64,000 nucleotides of DNA, taken from positions 992,001 to 1,056,000 of the forward strand of contig NZ_CP108006.1 of assembly GCF_036127095.1 (NCBI RefSeq), given 5' to 3'. This document shows positions 42,293 to 50,694 of this stretch, one piece after another. The first letter of the stretch is position 1, and every line of letters begins with the position of its first letter. This DNA comes from Streptomyces sp. NBC_00335. GTDB lineage: Bacteria; Actinomycetota; Actinomycetes; Streptomycetales; Streptomycetaceae. Under the pieces are notes generated by a model that was not told where the DNA came from, searched no databases, and saw nothing but the letters and a program-made list of their open reading frames with translations. A program made the position numbers and the translations under genes.

Positions 42293-43063
42293 TTGTCGGA
42301 ATGGCTCGTCCTGTCCCTCGCGATGGCCGCGGCATGTGCCGTGGTGCTGTCCATCGCCTTCTTCAATCAGCGCCGGATCGGCGAGGACGACGATCCCAGC
42401 GAAACCCCCGATGTCATCGAGTACATGACGATGATGATCGGCGTGATCTACGCGATCGTGCTGGGCCTGGCGATCGCCGGCGTCTGGGAGGGCCGCGGGG
42501 CCGCCCAGGAGTACGTGCGCCAGGAATCGCAGGCCCTGCACGAGATCAGCGTCCGCTCCGAGGTCTACCCGGCCGAGGTCCGCAAGAAGATCAGGTCCGA
42601 CGTGGACGCCTACGTGACCTACGTCGTCGACACCGAATGGAAGGAGATGGCCGAGAACGGCGAGCTGACGGACCGCAGCGGGGAGCTGCTGGACCGCATC
42701 CGCCGTGACGTGACGGACTACGAACCGCAGACCGATCACGAGGGCCAGGCGTACCAGCCGCTCGTGGACCAGGTAGCCGTGGTCGACGACGCCCGCAACG
42801 CACGGGGTCAGAGCGCCGGGGCCACCATGCCCGGGGTGGTCTGGTTCGGCCTGATCGCCGGGGCCCTGGTGACGGTGGGGCTGATCTTCACCCTGCAGAT
42901 CAGGCGCTCGTTCCGGGAACTGCTGCTGGCCGGGCTGTTCAGCGCGCTGATCGCGTTCCTGCTGTTCCTCATCTGGGACTTCGACGCACCCTTCGGCCGG
43001 GGCATCGCCGCCACCGCCGAACCGTTCCTCTCCCAGTTCCCGCATCTGGGCCTGGGCGACTGA
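42293..43063 (+). CDS. DUF4239 (bestrophin-like) integral membrane protein
   Basis: This 256-residue membrane protein has two N-terminal helices (LVLSLAMAAACAVVLSIAFF and MTMMIGVIYAIVLGLAIAGV), a central soluble region of about 100 residues with RQESQALHEISVRSEVYPAE, and two C-terminal helices. This matches DUF4239, distantly related to bestrophin channels. TTG 42293 was chosen because GGGAG lies 6 nt upstream; a TTG at 42281 would lack that spacing. Ion-channel function is an inference from the family. It lies between the Pro-rich protein and the sortase locus. Confidence 0.8.
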   Translation: MSEWLVLSLAMAAACAVVLSIAFFNQRRIGEDDDPSETPDVIEYMTMMIGVIYAIVLGLAIAGVWEGRGAAQEYVRQESQALHEISVRSEVYPAEVRKKIRSDVDAYVTYVVDTEWKEMAENGELTDRSGELLDRIRRDVTDYEPQTDHEGQAYQPLVDQVAVVDDARNARGQSAGATMPGVVWFGLIAGALVTVGLIFTLQIRRSFRELLLAGLFSALIAFLLFLIWDFDAPFGRGIAATAEPFLSQFPHLGLGD

Positions 43064-43141
43064 CACCGCGTCGCCCCTGCGGCCGCAGCACAGCGCAGTG
43101 CAGCTCACCGCACCGCACCGGGGACCCACCGCGGCCCGGCA

Positions 43142-43170
43142 AACCGGGGACGGGCCTCCCGTCCCCGGTT
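43142..43170 (+). terminator. Strong hairpin terminator after the DUF4239 gene
   Basis: AACCGGGGACGGG (43142-43154) pairs perfectly with CCCGTCCCCGGTT (43158-43170) across a 3-nt loop. This 13-bp GC-rich stem lies 78 bp after the stop, in the 249-bp gap before the next gene. It separates the stalk/DUF4239 unit from the putative sortase substrate. Confidence 0.75.
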
Positions 43171-43312
43171 CGGCCTACCGCCATGCCCCATTCGCCCGTT
43201 CCTGATCGCGGGTCACCGCGTCCGGACCTAGCGTGGCGGACATCGAGGCGCACGACCCCCCACGTGCGGAAACCGTTCCGCGGCTGCTCCTCGGGGATCC
43301 GGAGAATCAACC

Positions 43313-43933
43313 ATGGGCGCGATACCCACCTCCCCCACAGCCCTGTTGGGCGCCGCCGCGGCGGGCGCCCTGCTCGTATTCGGCGCGGCGGCCGCGCCCG
43401 CCGCGCTTGCGGCCGAGGCCGCGCCCATCACCTCCTTCGGTTTCGCCATCACCCCCTCGACGGTCGCCCCCGGCGGCCAGGTGGTGCTGTCCGTCACCGG
43501 CTGCAACGCCGCCTTCGCCACCGTCTCCTCCGGCATCTTCGACACCGTGAGCATCGACCGGGGCAAGACCGCACGGGTCACCGTGGACCGGGACGCGCGG
43601 CGCGGAGCCCAGTACTCCGTCTCCTTCACCTGCGCCGGCGAGACCGGCTCGGCCGACCTCACGATCACCGGCGGCACCGGCAGGCCCACGACCAGTTCCA
43701 CCGTCGGTGCCCGCAAGACCGCGAGCGCGGTGGCCGGTACGAGTACGGGAACCAGCGCCGGCACCGGTACGGGCGCTTCGCGCAGCGCCACCCTAGGCGT
43801 CCGCGGCGGCCTCGGCGGCAGTATCGCCGGGCTCGATCCCCTGGAACTCGGCGCCGGCGCGGGGCTCGTCCTCGGCGGGCTGGTCGGTCTCGGATACGCC
43901 CTGCGCCGCCGGGACATCCGCCGCATCCACTGA
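43313..43933 (+). CDS. Secreted protein with GGLGGS motif and C-terminal membrane anchor (putative sortase substrate)
   Basis: This 206-residue exported protein has a signal peptide ending near AALAAEA, a beta-rich domain of about 80 residues with a Cys pair (SVTGCNAA and SFTCAGE), a Ser/Thr/Gly linker (GTSTGTSAGTGTG) and the motif RGGLGGSIAG (GGLGGS at 165-170). A hydrophobic helix (GAGLVLGGLVGLGYAL) and RRRDIRR follow. This signal-domain-linker-motif-helix-Arg plan is that of a sortase substrate, but there is no LPXTG. It shares domain and motif with the gene at 44112-44627, and a class F sortase lies 1 kb downstream. The ATG lies soon after GGGGAT. Confidence 0.78.
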   Translation: MGAIPTSPTALLGAAAAGALLVFGAAAAPAALAAEAAPITSFGFAITPSTVAPGGQVVLSVTGCNAAFATVSSGIFDTVSIDRGKTARVTVDRDARRGAQYSVSFTCAGETGSADLTITGGTGRPTTSSTVGARKTASAVAGTSTGTSAGTGTGASRSATLGVRGGLGGSIAGLDPLELGAGAGLVLGGLVGLGYALRRRDIRRIH

Positions 43934-43970
43934 CCGCGCCGCGCATCCGGCCGCACCCGGGCCGGCACAC

Positions 43971-44010
43971 CCCCACAGCCCCACAGCCCCACACCCCCAC
44001 ACCCCCACAC
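43971..44010. repeat. Five 8-bp tandem repeats CCCCACA(G/C)
   Basis: CCCCACAG occurs twice and CCCCACAC three times in a row, 38 bp after the stop of the GGLGGS-motif protein and immediately before the 44-bp palindrome. Confidence 0.88.
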
Positions 44011-44036
44011 TCTCCACCCAAACGATCTCCCGAAAA

Positions 44037-44080
44037 CGCCGGTCGCCCCGTGTCCTGGCCAGGACACGGGGCGACCGGCG
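44037..44080. terminator. 44-bp perfect palindrome, bidirectional terminator
   Basis: The left arm CGCCGGTCGCCCCGTGTCCT begins at 44037 and runs to the TGG/CCA centre at 44058/44059; the right arm mirrors it to 44080 with no mismatch and no loop. It lies between two convergent genes of the same family. As RNA it forms a 20-bp hairpin in either direction. Confidence 0.85.
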
Positions 44081-44111
44081 GTTGTCCGGGCCGACCGGGG
44101 AGGTCGGCCGG

Positions 44112-44627
44112 TCAGGCCCGGCCGCGGATCGGGCGCCGGCGGCGCATCACGTGGGCACCGGCGCCGAGGGCCGCCGCACCGACGAGGCTCGCGCCGATGG
44201 CGGTCTCGGTGGTGGACGGGCCGAGGGAGCCGCCGATGCCGCCCTGGGCGCCGCGGCCGTCCAGGATGGTGAAGCGGTGCGTGGCGACCAGGCTGTTGTC
44301 GTGGCACTTGACCGACAGCGTGTGGTGCCCGGGCGAGGCGTGGTTGAAGATCCTGACGGTCGCGAAGCCGATGGAGCCGGCCGACAGGTTCGTCTGCGGA
44401 AAGTTGCCGTGCGAGAAGACGATGCCGCCGTGGCCGCAGCCGGCCGCGCTGACCTGCATCGTGGAGCCCTGGTGCACGGAGTAGGGGTTGACCGTGACGT
44501 TGCTGGGCCCGCCGTTGCCTCCCGAGGGCGGACCGCCCGCAGGGTTCGCGGTGGCGAAGGGGGAACTGAGGGCGATGGCGGCGCAAGTGGCCGCCGCGGT
44601 CACGGTAAGAGCGCGGAGAACACGCAT
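44112..44627 (-). CDS. Secreted protein with GGIGGS motif and C-terminal membrane anchor (putative sortase substrate)
   Basis: This 171-residue paralogue of the protein at 43313-43933 has a signal peptide (ALTVTAAATCAAIALSSPFA), a beta-rich domain with a Cys pair (SAAGCGHG and SVKCHDN) and the motif QGGIGGSLGP (GGIGGS at 129-134). A short spacer, a hydrophobic helix (AIGASLVGAAALGAGAHVM) and RRRRPIRGRA follow. It is convergent with its paralogue across the 44-bp palindrome and divergent from the class F sortase. The shared pre-helix motif is the best candidate for the sortase recognition signal. Confidence 0.8.
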   Translation of the reverse strand: MRVLRALTVTAAATCAAIALSSPFATANPAGGPPSGGNGGPSNVTVNPYSVHQGSTMQVSAAGCGHGGIVFSHGNFPQTNLSAGSIGFATVRIFNHASPGHHTLSVKCHDNSLVATHRFTILDGRGAQGGIGGSLGPSTTETAIGASLVGAAALGAGAHVMRRRRPIRGRA

Positions 44628-44979
44628 GATGGAACCTCCAGCGGGAAGCGCCCCGGAGCGGTGGCCCGGGCAGATCGACGAGAACGCCTCCCATCACGAA
44701 CCCTCGACCGGGTCCGCAACCAGCGCATTTCCACCTTTGGGCCGCAAGGTTGAGCGACACGCCGAAGCGCGGACGCGTTTGCTGACGGATCCGCAGGTCA
44801 CGACCCGTCAGGCATTTATGTGACGATTACCTGGATGGGCGCACCCCTTCCGGCCCCACCACCCGTTCGCCCTTCCCCGATCGCCGTCCCGCACGCCCCG
44901 CCTTAGCGTGCGTGAAGTAGGGCGTGAAGGGGTGGGACAAGAACGCGGGTCGGGACCCCCGCGTCGGGAAGGGAGAACC
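44628..44979. other. Divergent promoter region between a GGIGGS protein and the sortase
   Basis: This 352-bp region contains no convincing coding sequence. It has a small AT-rich island near 44810-44835 (CATTTATGTGACGATTACC), a likely promoter area. A GC hairpin (CGCGGGTCGGGACCCCCGCG, 44944-44963) lies just upstream of the sortase ribosome binding site. No clear operator was found. Confidence 0.45.
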
Positions 44980-45669
44980 ATGCTCGAGGACGAGAGCGAG
45001 CGGCCACCGAGGAGACGCTCCCCCTGGGGTGCGATCGCGCTGGTCATGCTCAGCGGCCTCGCCATGATGCGCAACGGAGCCGAGGCCGGCGACGGACCCC
45101 CGCAGCCGGCCGCCGCCGCCGCGGTCAGCGCGCCGGCCGGGTCGGCGGTCGGGCCACAGGGCGACCAGGCACCCGCGGAGCCGCCCGTGCCGCCGCCGGA
45201 CATGGAGGTGCTGAACCACTCGTCGGTCCAGCGCATCCGGATCCCGTCGATCAGCGTGGACGCACCGGTGATGACGGTCGGACTGGACGCGCAGGGCTGG
45301 ATCGACGCGCCGCCCCCGCAGGACAAGAACCTGGCCGGCTGGTACCTCAACGGCATCTCGCCGGGCCAGCAGGGTTCGGCGGTGATCGTGGGCCACGTGG
45401 ACAACGCTCAGGGCCCCGCGGTCTTCTACGGACTGGGCTCGGTGCAGAAGGGCAGCCGTATCGAGGTGGCGCGCTACGACGGCCGCACGGCGGTGTTCGA
45501 GGTGTACGGCGTGGAGGTCTTCTCCAAGAACACCTTCCCCGGATCCCGGGTCTACGGGGACACCGGACACCCGGAGCTCCGGGTGATCACCTGCGGCGGC
45601 GGCTACTCGAAGGGGCGCGGCTACGACGGCAACGTCGTCGTGTTCGCGCGGATGGTGGAGGCCCGCTGA
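44980..45669 (+). CDS. Class F sortase
   Basis: This 229-residue membrane-anchored transpeptidase has a single N-terminal helix (WGAIALVMLSGLAMM), a Pro/Ala linker and then the sortase barrel. Catalytic residues are His in VIVGHVDNAQGP, Cys in LRVITCGGGY and Arg in NVVVFARMV. The IRIPSISVDAPVM strand and IDAPPPQDKNLAGWY segment are typical of class F sortases of actinobacteria. It should join surface proteins to the cell wall. The natural signal recognised by most class F enzymes is poorly known. GGGAGA precedes ATG 44980. The two GG(L/I)GGS proteins beside it are its likely substrates. Confidence 0.9.
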   Translation: MLEDESERPPRRRSPWGAIALVMLSGLAMMRNGAEAGDGPPQPAAAAAVSAPAGSAVGPQGDQAPAEPPVPPPDMEVLNHSSVQRIRIPSISVDAPVMTVGLDAQGWIDAPPPQDKNLAGWYLNGISPGQQGSAVIVGHVDNAQGPAVFYGLGSVQKGSRIEVARYDGRTAVFEVYGVEVFSKNTFPGSRVYGDTGHPELRVITCGGGYSKGRGYDGNVVVFARMVEAR

Positions 45670-45729
45670 CCCACTCCCCCACCCGCGCGGCGGCGACGGA
45701 CCGTGCCGCCGCCGCGCGGGGTACGCCGC

Positions 45730-46653
45730 TCAGCGTGACGGCAGCTCCGGCAGCGTCATCCGGAATCCCCGTCCGAGCAGGTGCGGCAGGTAGCTCGCCA
45801 GCGCCTGCACGCTCTGCGAGCGGTTGCCGCCCGCGTCGTGGTTCAGCACGATCACCCCGGGCGCGGCCTGCTTGAGGACCCGCGACACGATCGACGCGGT
45901 GCCCGGCTCCTTCCAGTCCAGGGTGTCCACGGTCCAGGCGAGCGGCTCCATGCCGAGCTCCGCGCCGATCTCGAAGGCGGCCCGGTTCCAGGCCCCGTAG
46001 GGCGCCCGGAACCACTGCGGAGCCGTGCCGACGGCCTGCTGGACGACCTCGCTCGTGCGGCCGATCTCGGAGGCCATCGCCGGTCTGCTGATCTTGGTGA
46101 GCTGCGGGTGGGTCCAGGTGTGGTTGCCGATGACGTGTCCCTCGGCCACCATCCTGCGCAGCAGATCCTTGTTGTCCACGGCCATTTCGCCGCAGACGAA
46201 GAACATGGCGCGGACGCCGTGGCGCGCGAGCGTGTCCAGGATGGCCGGGGTGTAGCGGGGGTCGGGGCCGTCGTCGAAGGTGAGGGTCATGGCGCTCGCC
46301 GACCCACTTCCCCGTTGGGCGTCGGCGGGGAGTTCAAGGATCGGCCGGGTCCGTACGGCGGGCTTCGCCGCGGGCGCGCGCTCCGGGGCCCCTGCGGAGG
46401 TCATCGGGTCGAGCCGGTACGGGGATCCGCGCGGGAACTGCGGCAGTCCGCCGGGGGCTCCGGTGAGGGGTCCGGGACCTGCGGCTCCGCCGGGTACCGC
46501 CCCGGGTCCGGTGCCTGCCGCGGGGGCCCCCGCGCCCGATGTCGGCAGGTCGGTTTCGCCGCCCGTCAGCAGCCCTGCGGCGGCGGCGACTCCGAGGAAG
46601 ACGGCGGAACGCAGGAGCATGCGTCGCCCTACTGTCGGCTCGTCATTTTTCAT
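45730..46653 (-). CDS. Tat-exported polysaccharide deacetylase (carbohydrate esterase 4)
   Basis: This 307-residue secreted enzyme has a Tat signal (VGRRMLLRSAVFLGVAAAAG), a Gly/Ala/Pro linker and a NodB-type CE4 domain with motif 1 TLTFDDGPD (catalytic and metal Asp), motif 2 HTWTHP (metal His), motif 3 RAPYG and motif 4 VLNHD. It removes acetyl groups from peptidoglycan, chitin or another wall glycan. ATG 46653 has no clear Shine-Dalgarno sequence, and a TACGTAGTA-type -10 lies close, so a leaderless transcript is possible. It is convergent with the sortase gene. Confidence 0.9.
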   Translation of the reverse strand: MKNDEPTVGRRMLLRSAVFLGVAAAAGLLTGGETDLPTSGAGAPAAGTGPGAVPGGAAGPGPLTGAPGGLPQFPRGSPYRLDPMTSAGAPERAPAAKPAVRTRPILELPADAQRGSGSASAMTLTFDDGPDPRYTPAILDTLARHGVRAMFFVCGEMAVDNKDLLRRMVAEGHVIGNHTWTHPQLTKISRPAMASEIGRTSEVVQQAVGTAPQWFRAPYGAWNRAAFEIGAELGMEPLAWTVDTLDWKEPGTASIVSRVLKQAAPGVIVLNHDAGGNRSQSVQALASYLPHLLGRGFRMTLPELPSR

Positions 46654-46739
46654 TACTACTACGTATCAACGACATCGCCGCAGATGTCGAGAGGCGCGGA
46701 CGCGGCCCTGGCCGCTCACCCGCTCGGAGCAGTCCCGGC

Positions 46740-46778
46740 GGTCACCGCCGCCGGTCACCACCGCCGGTCACCACCGCC
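46740..46778. repeat. Three 13-bp tandem repeats 3' of lysX
   Basis: The unit GGTCACCACCGCC (first copy GGTCACCGCCGCC) occurs three times, starting at 46740, 46753 and 46766. The array is 28 bp beyond the lysX stop, in the 152-bp gap before the deacetylase start. Confidence 0.85.
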
Positions 46779-46805
46779 GGGCGGCGCCCCCGGTCGGACC
46801 GCCCG

Positions 46806-49800
46806 TCAGCCCCGCCGCACCAGCGGGAACGGCAGCGTCTCCCGGATCGTCAGACCCGTGAGGAACATGACGAGGCGGTCGACCCCGATGCCCAGCCCGC
46901 CCGTCGGAGGCATCGCGTACTCCAGTGCGTCCAGGAAGTCGTTGTCGAGCTCCATCGCCTCCGGATCCCCGCCCGCCGCCAGCAGCGACTGCGCGGTCAG
47001 CCGGCGCCGCTGCTCGACGGGGTCGGTCAGCTCCGAGTAGGCGGTGCCCAGTTCGGTGCCGAAGGCCACCAGGTCCCAGCGCTCCGCGAGCCGGGGGTCC
47101 TTGCGGTGCTGCCGGGTGAGCGGGGAGACGTCGGTCGGGAAGTCCTTGTAGAAGGTGGGCAGCTTGGTCCGCTCCTCCACCAGCCGCTCGTACATCTCCA
47201 GGACCACGTCGCCCCGGGTGTTGTCGGGCGTGTGCGGCACGGCCGCGCGGTCGCACAGCCGCCGCAGGACGTGCTCCTCGGTGTCGGCGTCGACCTCCTC
47301 GCCCAAGGCCTCGCTGATCGCCCCGTACATGGTCTTGACCGGCCAGGGTCCTGAGATGTCGTGGACGACGAGCTTTCCGTCCGGTCCGGCCTTGTGCGCG
47401 ATGGGCGAGCCGAAGGCGGCCGTGGCGGCGCCCTGGATCAGCTCGCGCGCCAGGTCGAGCATCACGTCGTAGTCCGCGAAGGCCTGGTAGGCCTCCAGCA
47501 TCGTGAACTCGGGGTTGTGCTTGTAGGAGACGCCCTCGTTGCGGAAGGTGCGGCCCATCTCGAAGACCTTCTCCATGCCGCCCACGCACAGCCGCTTCAG
47601 GTACAGCTCGGGCGCGATGCGCAGGTACAGGTCGAGGTCGTAGGCGTTGATGTGGGTGCGGAACGGGCGGGCGTTGGCCCCGCCGTGGATCTGCTGGAGC
47701 ATCGGGGTCTCGACCTCCAGGTAGCCCCGGTCCAGCAGCCCCTGCCGCAGGGCCTGGACGGCGCTGGACCGGGCCCGTACGACGTCGCGCGCCTCGGGGC
47801 TGGCGACCAGGTCGAGGTAGCGCCGGCGGACCTTGGCCTCGGGGTCGGCGAGTCCCTTGCGCTTGTCGGGCAGCGGGCGCAGGCACTTGCCGGTGAGCTG
47901 CCAGGAGTCGACGATCACGGACAGTTCGCCGCTCTTGCTGGCGCCGACCTCGCCGCTCGCGACGACGTGGTCGCCGAAGTCCACCTGGGAGGTGAAGGTG
48001 TCGAGCACGGAGGCGCCCGCCTCGTCCCGGGTGAACATCAGCTGGACGTCTCCCGACCAGTCCCGCAGGACGGCGAACACCACGCCGCCGAGGTCGCGTA
48101 CGACCATCACGCGTCCGGCGAGGGTGACGGGCGAGCCGGTGCGGGCGCCGGGCGGGTAGCCGGGGTGCGCGGCCTTGAGCTCGGCGACGGTGTGGGTGCG
48201 CTGCGGGATGCCGACGGGGTACGGGTCGGTGCCGGCGGCCCGGATCCGCTCCAGCTTGTCGTGCCGGACCCGGACCTGTTCGGGCAGCCGCTCGGGCCGC
48301 CCGCCGTCGGTGTCCTCCTCCCCTACGGATTCCAGCCCTAGGGATTCGATGGGCGGCAGGCCGGCGGTGGTGGCGGGGGCGGTGAGCCCGCGCGGGTGGC
48401 CGTTGCCCCACAGGGTGCGCATGCTCGGCACGGAGACGAACCCCTCGGCGATGCCGGAGGCGAGGCTGACCCGGGCGAGCGAGCCGGCGTCCTGGAAGCA
48501 GAGGAACCGCGGGTACCACTCGGGGCCGTACTTGACGTTCGAGCGGTACAGCGCCTCCAGCTGCCACCAGCGGGAGAAGAAGAGCAGCAGCTTGCGCCAC
48601 ACCTTCAGGACGGGACCGGCGCCGATCCGGCCGCCCTCTTCGAAGGCGGAGCGGAAGACGGCGAAGTTGAGGGAGATGCGGCGCACGCCCAGGCCCGGGG
48701 CGGCCGCGCAGAGCTCGGCGATCATGAATTCCATGATCCCGTTGGGGGCGGCCCGGTCGCGGCGCATCAGGTCGAGGGAGATGCCGTCCTTGCCCCAGGG
48801 CACGAAGGAGAGCAGGGCGATCAGCTCGCCCTGGTCGTCGAAGGCCTCCACGAGCAGGCAGTCCCCGTCGGCGGAGTCCCCGAGCCGGTCCAGGGCCATG
48901 GAGAAGCCGCGTTCGGTCTCGGTGTCGCGCCATTTGTCGGCCCGGTCCACGATCATCTGCATCTCGTCCTCGGAGAGGGCGGAGTGGCGGCGGATGACGG
49001 TGCCGGCTCCGGTGCGCTTGACCCGGTTGACGGCCTGGCGGGTGACGCGCATGTCGCGGCCGTCGAGGTCGAAGTGGGCGACGTGCAGGATGGCCTCGTC
49101 GCCGAGCTGGAGGGCCCCGAGCCCGGAGCGGGCGTACGCCCTCGCCCCCTCCTCGGAGGCGCCCATGACGGCGGGCTGCCAGCCGTAGCGGCGGGCGACG
49201 GCGAGCCAGGCGTCGATGGCGGGGGTCCACGCGGCGGGGTCGCCGACGGGGTCGCCGCTGCCGAGGCAGACGCCGGCCTCGACCCGGTAGGTGACGGCGG
49301 CCTTGCCGTTCGGGGCGAACACGACGGCCTTGTCGCGACGGGTGGCGAAGTAGCCGAGGGAGTCGTTGCGTCCGTAGGCGCCCAGCAGTGCCCGGATGCG
49401 GGGCTCTTCGTCCCCGTGCAGGGCGGCGGTCAGCCGCTGGGAGCGGAAGAGGGTGGCGGCGGCGTTCAGCAGGGCGAGGGCGCCGAAGAGGCCGAGCAGG
49501 AAGTACAGGGGCCTGGGCGGGTGGCCGTCGAACTGCCGGGCCGAGAAGAGCCCGCCGAAGACCTGCTTGGCGGACCAGTCCAGCCACTGCCCCTTGGGCA
49601 GGCTTCCCGGGAACAGCGCGACCAGGCCCCAGCCGAGGAAGACGGCCGCGAGCAGGCCGAGGCCGAGCACGAGCATGGCCCGCCACAGGGCCCCGGGCCG
49701 GGAGGCGGCGTTGAACTCCTTGCGCGCGGCGATCAGGATCGCGAGGGCGGCCACGGCCAGGGCCATGGAGGAGAAGCCCACCCAGTAGTCCTCTTCGGCC

Positions 49801-50120
49801 ACGGTCAGCACGTCGACGAGGACCAGCAGGGCCAAATAGGTGACGACGATCCACCAGGCGACCTTCTTGCGCATGCCGAGTGCGGCGGCGAGGAGGAAGA
49901 GGAAGACGGCGTAGGCGAGGTTCGCGCTGACCGGCACGACGATGGCGTCGAGGAAGCGCACGACGGGCCGCAGCAGGCGGCGCAGCGTCGGGGAGAGCGC
50001 CAGCAGGGCACAGAACAGCCCGAGCGTTCCGAAGAACGCTCCGAAGGCGTCGGGCACCCGGTTCAGGAAGCGGCTGCTGCTCCCGCGCGTCCCGCGCGTC
50101 TCCTCCACGGTGGCACTCAT
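46806..50120 (-). CDS. lysX: Bifunctional lysylphosphatidylglycerol synthetase / lysyl-tRNA synthetase LysX
   Basis: This 1104-residue protein makes Lys-tRNA and transfers lysine to phosphatidylglycerol, giving membranes a positive charge and resistance to cationic peptides. It has about six or seven N-terminal membrane helices, a DUF2156 aminoacyl-PG synthase domain (about residues 220-540; YGRNDSLGYFATRRDK, CLGSGDPVGD, FVPWGKDGISLDLMRRD), a linker, an OB-fold domain and a class II LysRS core. The core shows motif 2 FRNEGVSYKHNPEFTMLEAY and motif 3 GLGIGVDRLVMFLTG. The domain order matches M. tuberculosis LysX. ATG 50120 is divergent from a universal stress gene 60 bp away. Confidence 0.94.
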   Translation of the reverse strand: MSATVEETRGTRGSSSRFLNRVPDAFGAFFGTLGLFCALLALSPTLRRLLRPVVRFLDAIVVPVSANLAYAVFLFLLAAALGMRKKVAWWIVVTYLALLVLVDVLTVAEEDYWVGFSSMALAVAALAILIAARKEFNAASRPGALWRAMLVLGLGLLAAVFLGWGLVALFPGSLPKGQWLDWSAKQVFGGLFSARQFDGHPPRPLYFLLGLFGALALLNAAATLFRSQRLTAALHGDEEPRIRALLGAYGRNDSLGYFATRRDKAVVFAPNGKAAVTYRVEAGVCLGSGDPVGDPAAWTPAIDAWLAVARRYGWQPAVMGASEEGARAYARSGLGALQLGDEAILHVAHFDLDGRDMRVTRQAVNRVKRTGAGTVIRRHSALSEDEMQMIVDRADKWRDTETERGFSMALDRLGDSADGDCLLVEAFDDQGELIALLSFVPWGKDGISLDLMRRDRAAPNGIMEFMIAELCAAAPGLGVRRISLNFAVFRSAFEEGGRIGAGPVLKVWRKLLLFFSRWWQLEALYRSNVKYGPEWYPRFLCFQDAGSLARVSLASGIAEGFVSVPSMRTLWGNGHPRGLTAPATTAGLPPIESLGLESVGEEDTDGGRPERLPEQVRVRHDKLERIRAAGTDPYPVGIPQRTHTVAELKAAHPGYPPGARTGSPVTLAGRVMVVRDLGGVVFAVLRDWSGDVQLMFTRDEAGASVLDTFTSQVDFGDHVVASGEVGASKSGELSVIVDSWQLTGKCLRPLPDKRKGLADPEAKVRRRYLDLVASPEARDVVRARSSAVQALRQGLLDRGYLEVETPMLQQIHGGANARPFRTHINAYDLDLYLRIAPELYLKRLCVGGMEKVFEMGRTFRNEGVSYKHNPEFTMLEAYQAFADYDVMLDLARELIQGAATAAFGSPIAHKAGPDGKLVVHDISGPWPVKTMYGAISEALGEEVDADTEEHVLRRLCDRAAVPHTPDNTRGDVVLEMYERLVEERTKLPTFYKDFPTDVSPLTRQHRKDPRLAERWDLVAFGTELGTAYSELTDPVEQRRRLTAQSLLAAGGDPEAMELDNDFLDALEYAMPPTGGLGIGVDRLVMFLTGLTIRETLPFPLVRRG

Positions 50121-50180
50121 GGTTCGCACTGTAAGGAGGGCCGCGCCCGTTCGCGCGGTAAGCCGATTAGCCTCGGAAGG

Positions 50181-50642
50181 GTGACGGAGCACGTGGGTAC
50201 AGGATTCGAGCGCGGTACGGACGGTCCGAAGGTGATCCTCGCCGGGGTGGACGGTTCGCAGTCCTCGCTCCGCGCGGCCGCCTACGCGGCGGGGCTGGCC
50301 CGGCGGCAGAACGCGCTGCTGGCGCTGGTGTACGTCCAGCCGGTGATGCCGGCCGGGGCCTCGCTGGGGGCTCCGGTGTCCGAGGCCACCGAGGAGATCG
50401 CGGAGGGGCTGGTGGCCGAGATCCGGGAGTCCGCGGAGCGGCTGAAGGGCGTCTACGACGTCCGCTGGCAGTTCCACACCTTCCGCGGGGACGCGTACGC
50501 CGGGCTCGTGAGCGCGGCGGAGGAGCTGATGGCGGACGCGGTGGTGGTCGGGGCCTCGGAGCAGGCCGGGCACCGGATCGTGGGCTCGGTGGCGATCCGC
50601 CTGGTGAAGGCGGGGCGCTGGCCGGTCACGGTGGTCCCGTAG
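50181..50642 (+). CDS. Universal stress protein (UspA family)
   Basis: This 153-residue Usp-fold protein has VILAGVDGSQSSLRAAAYAAGLA at the start and DAVVVGASEQAGHRIVGSVAIRL at the end, the region of the ATP-binding G-x2-G-x9-G(S/T) loop. The loop is slightly shortened, so nucleotide binding is uncertain. GTG 50181 has GGAAGG directly abutting it, too close for a standard site; GTG 50193 is a good alternative. It is divergent from lysX, so the two share a 60-bp promoter region and may respond together to envelope stress (inference). Confidence 0.86.
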   Translation: MTEHVGTGFERGTDGPKVILAGVDGSQSSLRAAAYAAGLARRQNALLALVYVQPVMPAGASLGAPVSEATEEIAEGLVAEIRESAERLKGVYDVRWQFHTFRGDAYAGLVSAAEELMADAVVVGASEQAGHRIVGSVAIRLVKAGRWPVTVVP

Positions 50643-50694
50643 GCCGAGGTCCTTCCCGGCACCGCCCTGCCGCGGTCTGACGGCTCTTCCGGGC

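Noticed and set aside
48396..50642. 748-codon plus-strand frame opposite lysX
   Set aside because: It is the antisense shadow of lysX merging in frame with the true universal stress gene; only the last 154 codons are real.
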